DNA from: Tricholomella constricta
Taxonomy: Eukaryota; Basidiomycota; Agaricomycetes; Agaricales; Lyophyllaceae
NCBI GenBank assembly: GCA_013368375.1
Contig: JAACJP010000011.1
Location: 955,866 to 1,019,865 of the forward strand
Direction: 5' to 3'
Length of the DNA: 64,000 nt
Shown: piece by piece, positions 51,489-60,740 of the stretch
Numbering within the stretch: position 1 is the first letter of the stretch
Layout of the letters: every line of letters starts with the position of its first letter
Program-made: the position numbers and the translations under genes
The notes under the pieces: generated by a model
Database searches by the model: none
Told to the model about the DNA's origin: nothing
The model's input: only the letters and a program-made list of their open reading frames with translations

Positions 51489-54386
51489 ATGGCCTCGGGA
51501 TCGAGTCCAAAAGGGGAGGAGGTGCAGGGACGCGCGGAAAGCGCGCCCCCGCCCCCAACCTATATGGGCGTGCAGCCCCAAGCATTTCAATACCCATCGG
51601 TTGGCCACATGAGCCAACTGCCCCACCAGGGGCAACCGCCCCATCAGGGGCAACAATTATACCCTATGGTTGGCCACATGAGCCAACCGCCCCACCAGGG
51701 GCAACAACCACAGACGGGTGGGTTCTACCCACCGTCGATGGCATATCAACATATGCCATCCATGCAGAGCTTCATGGGGTACCCACCACTGATGTGGTAC
51801 CCCCAAATGCCCGCCCCAACCGTACCGCAAAATACGCGGTACAACGAGTCAGAGAAGATGGAGGTGGACGACCAAAGTCGTCAAAAAACACCTACTCCAC
51901 CGGCGCAAGTGGCGCGCAGCGAACCGGCGCGGCAATATGTCGCACCATATGCAGACGAACAAAGAGGGTCGTTTGTGTCGAGTTCGCGGAGGCCGGCAGA
52001 CGATCGCGCAGCGTCGTCTGCGTCAAGTTCGAGGAGACCATTTGCAGACGATGGTCTCCTTTCGTCTATCTTGGACCGATTGGAAGACGCGGGTATTCAC
52101 CGCGAGTTTTGTGATTTCTTGGACGACGGGATGGCGCAGCTGGTTGTAACCCAGCTGCTTGATGCGTACAATGGAGTTCGCGCGGACTTGAGACGCGTGA
52201 AGGCGAGAGAGTCGGCCATGGCTGAGCAACTCAGCCTGGCAAAAAAGCGACCGGCAGTGGCGTCGCCAGATCGCAGGGAGGGACCATTGTCCCGACCCAT
52301 GAAAAGACTGCAGACCGAGGTGCGGCGAGAAGAACACACCTTATATGAACCCAGGCGTCAGGAACGACGCCCGGAACAAGAGTATCGGCGGTTCGACCGC
52401 CACCCCGACCAGGAAGTGTGGCGTGATGAGCGCCCACTTGATTATGGTCCTCAACGAGAGGAGCGTCGCGAGGACCGAGGGACGTGCGAAGTGCGTCCCT
52501 TACCGGCTCGAGAAGTTGAGCGAAGGGCGTCGACATCATCGACATCCGCGGTGCAGGCACCGCAACAGCAACAGATAGCGGGAGCATTACTCCCACTACC
52601 GACCCCGGGAGAAAGCCGGGTACGGAACCCGGAGAGAGGTTCCCAAAAGAAGGAACCTGTTGGCAAGTATACCTTGCTGGCACCATCCCCTGCACCACCC
52701 ACTACGATGGTGCAGCCCCCATCGCCTCCGCCAAAGGGCAAAGGCAAACAAAAGGCGTCTGACCCGTACGCCGAATTTATGGACGAGTCGGACTACGGCG
52801 AGTCCTCCGACGACGAGAAACCCGTCAGCAAGAAGAAGGCTGCCAGGCAGAAGCAGCATCGCGAGAATATGGCTCGCAAAGCTGAGAAGGAGGCGCCGGG
52901 ACGGATCCCTGAAGAGCTTGGGGTGGTCTTTATCAACGGCCGCCACGAGCGGGACAACCGCTTCTGGGATATGGTGTCGCGGACGGTATATGTGTCGTCC
53001 GCCCAGAATTGTGCCTTTGCGCTAGGCACAGCAGCTCGCGTCTCAGAGAGCGAGCTAGGGACGGGACAAAACTCCCGTCCCTCAGATGGACGGCTGTATG
53101 CCGTCGCACCATGTGGGTTCCCAATGAACCCCCGTGAAGTTGATCAGCTCTATGAGCTGATCAATAACCGACGCCATGGGGTGAGGGATGAAGAGCGGGC
53201 CGAGGCCTTTATGCTCTTCAGAGAATTCCGTCGGATCACCCTGTCGGTCGCGCCTCACTTGCGCGACCGAGCCATGGCTCGTGCAGCCATGGGCGAATTC
53301 CGAAGCGTCTCACGACCGTTCAGTGAACGGTCACCCATCTGGAATGCCCCGGTCATTAGACGGCCGGATAAAGCATTCGAATATCGGCATGACAAGCCGA
53401 CACGAGGAGCTGGTCTCCCCCAACCCGGCCCAGCTCATGCATTGGATGTCGAACATTGGTGTCGACATATGATTCACCATGGGCGTATTGGTTCTAAGAA
53501 CCAATATGGAGGTATCGTCATGGACTACCGGTTCCGCGTTCATCGTCGCGGGACCTGGGGATACTTACTGGCGAACATATTGTCGCCAGTAACTCATAGT
53601 ATGCGGGCATGGTTTATGCGAATCTTCGCAACCATCACCGCACGGCCATACTTCTATGCAGAAGCGGTGGCGGCCCATAACGAGGCCAACCCTGATCGGC
53701 CGTTCACGCCGATTACCGGACCCGAGGTTATTATCCCTCGGATCCAACCTACCGCTCCCGAAGGGCGGCTGACGGAACAAGGTGTCCTACAACACCTTAT
53801 TAACTGTGGTATTCCAATTAGTTGGATAAACCACAGTTATACTTATGGTCTACACTATTTAGACCATAACTACTCTACTGCAGGTCCTCATAAGGACCTG
53901 TTCCACAATGTTGACGACGATCGCGTGCGTCGACTCGATCAATTGGGTGTGCGACCCGCCATTCCGGAATGGGACGGGTGGTACCATCCTACCACCGACG
54001 ACATCACGCGCATTCAAACGTTAATGCGCTTGGAGTTTCAGAACGAGGGGCTGGATTGTTTATCCAGTGTGGAATGGATGTTTGTGGGTGAAGACCCACA
54101 TTTCCGAGAACTCCGTGTTCGGAGAGGGGAGTTTCCCCCTCCGGACCTGCACACTCCCGCTCCATCGGGATCGACGTCTACCAACGTCGAAATGGCGGAC
54201 CCGGCGGCACTCACACCTGCCCCCGCGACACCTTCCACAGTCGTGGCAGCTCCAATAGGAGCTACCGAAACCCAAGTGGACCCCGTGTCGGCCCTCACAG
54301 GGCCTCTATCACTGGCAGTGATTACCACTAGCCAGGGTCCGGTGGAATCCAACCCCACCGACCCCGACACAGTGATGGAGTCATAG
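51489..54386 (+). CDS. Element B post-pol ORF (965 aa), function unknown
   Basis: Starts MASGSSPKGEEVQGRAESAP. The N-terminal 130 residues are P/Q-rich with repeats of GHMSQ(L/P)PHQGQ; next a helical block (ILDRLEDAGIHREFCDFLDD, LLDAYNGVRADLRRVKARES) and a charged R/E-rich stretch. A conserved C-terminal domain of about 400 residues (ELGVVFINGRHERDNRFWDM, GFPMNPREVDQL, MIHHGRIGSKNQYGGIVMDY, YGLHYLDHNY, HNVDDDRVRRLDQLG) is followed by a proline/serine tail. The same architecture is in A and C, so it belongs to this clade. No signal peptide or membrane segment. It probably needs its own RNA or a spliced RNA. Confidence 0.88.
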   Translation: MASGSSPKGEEVQGRAESAPPPPTYMGVQPQAFQYPSVGHMSQLPHQGQPPHQGQQLYPMVGHMSQPPHQGQQPQTGGFYPPSMAYQHMPSMQSFMGYPPLMWYPQMPAPTVPQNTRYNESEKMEVDDQSRQKTPTPPAQVARSEPARQYVAPYADEQRGSFVSSSRRPADDRAASSASSSRRPFADDGLLSSILDRLEDAGIHREFCDFLDDGMAQLVVTQLLDAYNGVRADLRRVKARESAMAEQLSLAKKRPAVASPDRREGPLSRPMKRLQTEVRREEHTLYEPRRQERRPEQEYRRFDRHPDQEVWRDERPLDYGPQREERREDRGTCEVRPLPAREVERRASTSSTSAVQAPQQQQIAGALLPLPTPGESRVRNPERGSQKKEPVGKYTLLAPSPAPPTTMVQPPSPPPKGKGKQKASDPYAEFMDESDYGESSDDEKPVSKKKAARQKQHRENMARKAEKEAPGRIPEELGVVFINGRHERDNRFWDMVSRTVYVSSAQNCAFALGTAARVSESELGTGQNSRPSDGRLYAVAPCGFPMNPREVDQLYELINNRRHGVRDEERAEAFMLFREFRRITLSVAPHLRDRAMARAAMGEFRSVSRPFSERSPIWNAPVIRRPDKAFEYRHDKPTRGAGLPQPGPAHALDVEHWCRHMIHHGRIGSKNQYGGIVMDYRFRVHRRGTWGYLLANILSPVTHSMRAWFMRIFATITARPYFYAEAVAAHNEANPDRPFTPITGPEVIIPRIQPTAPEGRLTEQGVLQHLINCGIPISWINHSYTYGLHYLDHNYSTAGPHKDLFHNVDDDRVRRLDQLGVRPAIPEWDGWYHPTTDDITRIQTLMRLEFQNEGLDCLSSVEWMFVGEDPHFRELRVRRGEFPPPDLHTPAPSGSTSTNVEMADPAALTPAPATPSTVVAAPIGATETQVDPVSALTGPLSLAVITTSQGPVESNPTDPDTVMES

Positions 54387-54731
54387 GTCGGGGAGACAAC
54401 TTAATCCCCCCGTCAACGAACCGACCTCGACACGCAGGAGGTATCGTCGGGACGACCGCCATTGTCAGGTGCAGACCACCTTACTCCCGAGGAGCAACCC
54501 GCAGGTCGCGTACTCAAATATACGCAACACCGGATGTCCTCAATCCCATGCCACCTCGGGCGGCACTTGGAGGCCGTGTAGTGGAACTATTGTCTCCACT
54601 ATGTATTCGGTCATGAATACGTACCAGTAATACGTATTTCTTTGCAAGCGATATTGGGTGTAGGTCGCCGGGACCTACACCCTCCCTCTTGCCTTAATTT
54701 TATTATTACTTATTGCATTACTCCCTGGTGA
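54387..54731 (+). other. Element B 3' untranslated region
   Basis: About 345 bp without an ORF; rich in short inverted repeats. Confidence 0.5.
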
Positions 54732-54760
54732 AGATCGCTACTAGCGATCTTAAAGGGGGG
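54732..54760 (+). other. Element B polypurine tract with hairpin
   Basis: Stem agatcgct-act-agcgatct (54732-54750), one t, then aaagggggg, two bases before the 3' LTR. Confidence 0.7.
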
Positions 54761-54762
54761 TA

Positions 54763-54983
54763 TGTAAGGGCGCTTACTATCTTATCGACTAATTTGATCT
54801 AATCGTATCTTATCGACACGATTACGCTATTGTTTGGCAACACCGTCCGGTGTTGCCTATTTAATCCTTTACATTACATAATTAAACAGTAGACCTTGTA
54901 CACCTATACGTAGCAATCGACAGACTTGTCAAACTTACGTCTAGCGTGCACAGCAAGGTCCCCAATCTTGTAACCCCGTTACA
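54763..54983 (+). repeat. Element B 3' LTR
   Basis: 221 bp, two differences from the 5' LTR. One of them (cagtg to cggtg) lengthens the LTR hairpin by a pair. Target duplication ccatc follows at 54984-54988. Confidence 0.95.
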
Positions 54984-56738
54984 CCATCGTAGAGTACAGT
55001 AGCTTCGCGGTCACGTCCGGTGATGAATTTCATCGACGTGATGTCGTATCCTACAGGGTGTAGGCCGCGAGCGTGCGCAGTGTCCAGTCCTCGCTCTTTC
55101 TCACAGTCGAGTAGTACGTGGAGTCTAGCGATATCATCGCGGGTCGGCTGTCGCCATCCATCCCATTGAGGAATGGCCGGGGGTATCCCGTAACGACATA
55201 GCCGAACAAGTCGGTCGTCGTCCACATTGTCGTGTAGTGTACGATCAATTGTGGTTCCCGTATAATGCGCATCCAAGTAGTGGAGGCCGTAGGGATATGC
55301 ATGATCAATCCAAGCGACAGGTAGTCGATTGGCAAGAAGAGTACGGATTACGTCCGTTTTGGTTAAGTTGGCGGCATGCTCCTCAGGAAGAGCTAAGCAA
55401 CCAAGGCTTGCCGTGGAAGGTAAGTGGTCAGGGATGCGATCCAATGGGTGAAGGGCATTCCACGAGTCCACCAAACGCATTGTGGCGTTCGGGAGTACCA
55501 TTGATGTGTAGTACGCCAATAGTATCTGGAATGCGTCCGACGAATGTCTCGAAGTTATACTTCAAGTGTTCGTTGGCTTCTCGGTCTGCAGCAAGGCGGT
55601 CGCGGCGGACTGAGGCGTTGTGCTTCATTCGTAAGCTACGCTCGTCGACGGTTTCGCTTGCTGGTTCCTCCTTTAGCGTACCGATGGTAGAGGGCTCTAC
55701 AGTCTCTTGCATCGGTTCATCGGCAGGCGAGCTAGCATCGACCAATCGTACATCGTCGACGGGCATCTGCTCGGGCACCGCAAAGGCCTGACGTATCGTA
55801 AGTACAATACGTCCAGCATCAATGTGCGGAGGTACGCCAAGAGGAAAGGGTACCTCAATAGTGGGGATCACTAGAGGTACTTTGGCGGCGCTTGTGGGCG
55901 CAGATCCTATTTCTTGCGCTGGAGCCGTGGACTGCACCGATGTGGGTGCGGTCTGAGGACCCTGCGTCCGACTACGCTTGTCGGTATAAGGCATCGTGTT
56001 CGGCGATGCGGGGCGCTTACGTAGCGCGCATTGCAGCTCCTCGGTGATGTGGCGTTTAGCCATAGTTTGCTGGTCAACTTCTCGTTGAAGGCGGTCAATG
56101 GTGTCGAGTAGTTGTCCTATCACGACCCTTGCCATTCCATCATGGATAAAGTCGACTACAAAGTCGGGTGCTACTCCGACGGTCTCGAGGCGGTTGAATA
56201 TACCGTCTGGGTTTGTTCCCATATCAGCATGTGGTGCGTTGCATGGCGCAGCATGCGTACCTCGAGTATTTCCGTGAGAGTTCGAGGGAGTTCCTTCCTT
56301 CTCTTCGACGGCTCGTTCACCCCCCTTTGGGCGGTGTGGTTTGTTACCACCACGCTGTTGTGAGGGGCGTCCCATCTCGACGCTTCTGTTCTTAGCATCA
56401 GGCAGCTGTCCAGGCTCGAGTTGCCCTGCTCCATGTCCATCGACATCCATTGGAGCGTGCAGGCGCTCAACGGCGGGTCCAGGAGCAGGCGTCTCGCCTG
56501 TGTTGGAAGGATTCTGTCCTTCGAACGGCTGATAGCTCGGTACCATTGTTGGCTGGTATGCTATCGATCCAAACGACAGTGGAGACTGTGCTTGGTTTTG
56601 CGGTTGCGTAGTTTGTTGCGCATGTTGTACGCGAGGTGAATTACTCGTAGCGCTGCGGTTATTGCGACCGCGGCGTCCACGCGTTCCTCCCCCTCTTGAG
56701 TTTCCTCGAAAACTCAGTGATTCTTGTCTGGACGACAT
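54984..56738 (-). pseudogene. Element C post-pol ORF, with 701-bp deletion
   Basis: The N-terminal part 55473-56738 starts MSSRQESLSFRGNSRGGGTR and has a helical block (IFNRLETVGVAPDFVVDFIH, ARVVIGQLLDTIDRLQREVD) and FVGRIPDTIGVLHINGTPER. At 55465-55472 (agtccacc) a deletion joins it out of frame to the C-terminal part (DSWNALHPLDRIPDH, YGLHYLDAHYTG, DNVDDDRLVRLCRYG), which is then interrupted by B at 54988 and resumes at 30288. The same region is intact in A (411-1119), where the two agtccacc copies can be seen. Confidence 0.87.
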
Positions 56739-56879
56739 TAGGTGTGATTTCTAGTGATAGTAGTAGTGCACAAGGGGGCAGAGAGAAAATTTTTTGCTCC
56801 CCCGATCGGAGCTCCACTCGATCGAAGCGATCGAGTCCAGCCACGCTGTGGCTGTGTGGCACACATTGCATGCCACACC
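56739..56879 (-). other. Spacer between C pol and the post-pol ORF
   Basis: About 140 bp, no ORF of note. Equivalent to 51289-51488 in B. Confidence 0.4.
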
Positions 56880-59800
56880 TCAGCGCAGCTTTGCGAGCTG
56901 CGAAATACGCTTCACCCCCTGGAGCTCGAGGTATCTATCGAGAGCTGCCAGGGATTCGCAGTGCTCACGCGGCTCCCACGTAGTGTCCCCCAGGGACCAT
57001 CGAACTTGAAATTCAATGGCGCCCTCGGACCACCTATGTCCCAGAATCTCCTCGACGAACCACTCGTGGTCGTCTGGTGCACCAAAGTCGTAAGGCTCTG
57101 GGTGCGCTCGATTCGGGAACAGTGCGTCCTCCGTAGCGTAATACGGTCTCAGCACGGACACATGAAACTTCGCGTGTAAGCGGCGCTGCTGAAGCGCGGA
57201 AGGCAGTTCCAACGTATAATTTGACGTTTCTGGCTCTGCCTTCAAGACACGAATAAGGCCCCACGAACTTGGGGCACAACTTGCGTGCTCTACCCTTTGG
57301 AAGGTGTAAGTTCTTCGTAGATAGGTAAACTAAATCACCAGTGCTAATCTTAGGATCATCACTCCGGCGTTTATTCGCATTCAGCGCTTGGAATACGCGG
57401 GCCTCGATAATAGCATCGTGGGCTTCCGCGAGATTCGAAAGGGCTTGTTCTGCGAACTGGCGAATACCCCGAGGAATCACATTATCACTGCGAATTTCCT
57501 TGATCATGGAGGGCATGTATCCGCTGTTGAGTTCGAATGGCGCGTATTTGGTTGTCTCCGATATACTCGCATTAAGTGCGAACTCGGTCATATCTACGCG
57601 ATCGACCCAGTCTTTCTGGTCGTGGCGCACCACAGTACAGAATATTTGTCCGATACTGCGGTTTGCATGCTCAGTCTGTCCATCCATTTGAGGATGAAAC
57701 GATGTGGACATGAGCAGTTTTGATCCAAGGATCTTGTGAAGTTCTCGCCACCATTTGGAGGTGAACTTCGAGTCCCTATGATGGAACTAGGAAGACCATG
57801 CAGACGAACAACCTCGCGCATGTATATCCAGGACAATTCCGACGCGGTCATGCGCGTATGTACTGGAATTAAATGCACCATGCTCATCATGCGGCACATA
57901 ATAACCCACAGGTAATTATAGCCTTTTGATTCAGGGAACGGGCCTATAAAGTCCGTTCCAATGGAGTCCCATGGTTTAATGGGCACTGGTAGCGAATGTA
58001 TTTTGCCAGCAGGTTTTTGATTCAAACCCTTGGCTCGCTGACATGACTCACAAGTTTGACAGAACTTGCGAACTTCTGCGGTAATGGTGGGCCACCAGTA
58101 CCAGCGTTGGAGGTATTCCGTGGTACGCTGGGCTCCAAAGTGTCCAACGGACGTATGTGCTTGTTCTATGAGTTGAGTGATCAATTTACGATCACGAGGA
58201 ACACATAGAACTTCTACGCCGGCTGGATTCGTTGTCCAAATTAACGCATCTCGGTGTGTAAAATGCGTGAATTCACCGGGTTTGTCCATTATTACCGTGA
58301 ACAATTTATCGGTTTTGTAACCTTTCCGTACTACTTCCAGGAATGAAGCATCGCCATTCCGTGGGTGTGGTTCTGGACGCGGCGCAGGTGTGGGCTGTTG
58401 AAACAATGCCTCGCCCAACGTTTGTTCGCGTTCTGAAGGAGCCCCATCCGGTTGTTGACCGGTCGAGGATTCAGACTGTACGGTAGGTTGCTGAAACTCT
58501 TCCAGGATGGCGGCTTCGATTTCTCGATCCTCACGTCGTTCCTGGAGGCGGCGACTACGCCTCACTTCCACGTCCTGCATGGCTCGAATTTCAATAACTC
58601 GTTCAGCCACTTCTTGCAGTCGTGAAGGTGGGAGATCCTCTCCGTCTGGATCTATTCGCGCATCAGCGCGTACATAGTTGTTGACGCTCTGCACCTCATT
58701 AGGTGCGTCTCCTTCAAAGTAGCGGGATAAGCAATCAGCTACTTTGTTCAGTTCTCCTTTTACATATGTAATGTCAAAGGTGAACCGAGACATATAATCG
58801 TTCCAGCGTCGTTGACGTGGTGACAGATTTACTTGAGTTTTGAAGAACTCTAGCGCTTTATGGTCTGTGATTACATGGATATTGTAACCAACCAATTTAT
58901 CTTCCCATTTTAATAAGGCTTCTAGAATCGCAAGAGTTTCGAGCTCGTGTACAGCATAATTTTGCTGAGCGCTCGTGAACTTCTTCGACATGAACCCAGC
59001 GGGCCGACATGTCTGCCAAGTGGGTCCTTGGCCGTACATGGCTCCGACGCCGGTCTTCGAGGCATCGCATATAAGCCATATAGGGTCTTTATTCTTAACG
59101 TCTATAGGCTGTATGACTGGTGTCCTACAACATATTTGTTTTATCATTTGAAAACACCGATCATGGATCCGTCTCCAATGAAACGGCAACCCGTTTTGCG
59201 TCATGGACATGAGGGGTCCCGTATACGCAGTAATATCAGGTAGGAAGTTACCCAAGTAATTTACGAGTCCGACGAACCGCTGAATATCATTATATGATCG
59301 CAGTGTTCGCCATTTGCGTATGCAGCTTAGTTTATCGACATCAGGGTGTATACCGCGATCGTCGATAATGTGTCCAAGGCAATCAACGCGTTCAGCGTAT
59401 AATTCGCATTTCTTCCATTTCAGATACAAAGAAGCAGCTCTGAGTCTCTCGAATACTATTCGTAGGTGTTTCTCATGCTCTTCTATCGATTCCGAAAAGA
59501 TAAAGATATCATCCAGGTAGACATGCATGAATCTACCAATCAAGTCTCGAAAGGTTGACGTCATGAGTCTCTGGAATGTGGCAGGTGCGTTGCAGTCACC
59601 TATCTGCATTATATTGCTGACATAGGTGCCGGCGATAGTCGCAAAGGCTGTTTTATGTACATCCTCTGGTCGTATACGCACTTGCTCATAGGCGTCGGTT
59701 AGATCAATTTTTGATCTAATCTTCGCCCGCGCCACATCTTCCCGAATAATTTCTTGATCGGGTAGTGGTGTCACGTCTTTCACGGTGTTATCGTTCCGTT

Positions 59801-60740
59801 GACGTGCATCGAGTGCAGTTCATAGCGAACCATCTTTCTTCGGTATGCACAGTAGTGGGGCTGCTTGGCTGACGGACCGTGGCTCCCACCACTTAGCATC
59901 CACATAGCGGTTTATCTTCATGTGGAATTCTTCTCTCAGCGAATTTGGGCACCGCGGTAAGTGATAGTGATACCGTGCATTCTCATCGATTAAATGAATC
60001 TCATGGTTAACTTCCCTCCACGGTGGTAACGTGTTAGGAGTTCCGTTCACCATATCTTGGAATTCATCATGCCATTGCTGACGTAGGCGGGGATAATCTT
60101 CAGTAGTGAGTTTACTCTTGATTTTTATATTCCCATCCTTTCGTCGCTTCCCTTCCGCGGTTGGTTTCTCATACCTATTGCGGAGGGCTTGTATCCGTTC
60201 TTCCGTCTCATCTGGTACTTCCAGTCGTACTTGTCGTGACTGTGGCATACTTCCTGTAGTACTACCAGCTATTGTCCCGACGTATACTGACAGTTTGGAT
60301 ATCTCGTCTGGGCGTGCATCGCGATATATCTCGCCTTGAGGCGCTTGGACTCACGTATATGCATGCATGGACGCAATTACCTTGTTCCATTCAAATGGCA
60401 TTCGAGGATCGTACGCCCAATCGACGTGCGGATGTGGTACAGGTCGATCCCAAAATGTTCGCTTGGGTTTCTCCTGCGCCACTTGTGGTGACACTTGTGG
60501 TTCCGGTAGTTTTACCTTCTCCTCAGTGCTATCCAAATTATCGATTTGCGAAGATTTGGGTTCTTTGTGCTGCATTTTGTGCGTTTTGGCTTTCTTTTCA
60601 TACTCGGTTGACCCTTTCTCCCCCTGAAGAGTATCTATATACTCTTCCTCGCTCATCAGTAGACATGGCGCGTCCGACGGAAGACCATGCATTTTGTGCA
60701 CCTCTTCCTCCGGAACGTCTTCTACTGTGACTCGTGGGAG
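56880..60740 (-). pseudogene. Element C pol, with two nonsense codons and two frameshifts
   Basis: From the gag-protease UGA (60741-60743) the frame runs through 60351-60701, TGA near 60350 (CGA in A), 59820-60248, TGA near 59820 (CGA in A), then the 729-aa piece 57594-59783: YLDD, RNase H-like CDASKTGVGAMYGQGPTW and NYAVHELETLAILEALLKWE, integrase zinc region (ERTLGE upstream; HTSVGHFGAQRTTEYLQRWY, CQTCESCQRAK) and IGTDFIGPFPESKG. A 7-bp loss near 57775, at the SDRD catalytic aspartate codons, shifts frame. The core resumes at 57034-57711, shifts again near 57250, and the chromodomain (HEWFVEEILGHRWSEGAIEF) is on 56880-57245. Confidence 0.9.

Larger units (their letters stand above)
30289..54983 (+). 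mobile_element. Ty3/gypsy element B (11.0 kb of its own sequence), inserted in C
   Basis: 221-bp LTRs at both ends (two differences), target duplication ccatc. Own sequence is 30289-33294 plus 46979-54983; the middle is elements D and E. Without D, gag-protease is one open frame, pol is open, and a 965-aa post-pol ORF is open, so B was probably competent before D inserted. Its coding sequence is dense in short inverted repeats. Confidence 0.95.

Noticed and set aside
51600..51720. CRISPR-like or satellite array from the repeated gccac/gaggggcaac units
   Set aside because: They encode the GHMSQ/PHQGQ repeats of the post-pol ORF in frame and form stem-loops like the rest of B.
51489..54386. 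Post-pol ORF as a retroviral-type envelope
   Set aside because: No signal peptide, no transmembrane segment, no glycoprotein-like cysteine pattern; only its position fits.
7049..54983. tRNA or rRNA genes
   Set aside because: No cloverleaf with B-box-like GGTTCGA(A/T)(T/C)C and no rRNA segment was recognised by eye; a tRNA scan would settle it.
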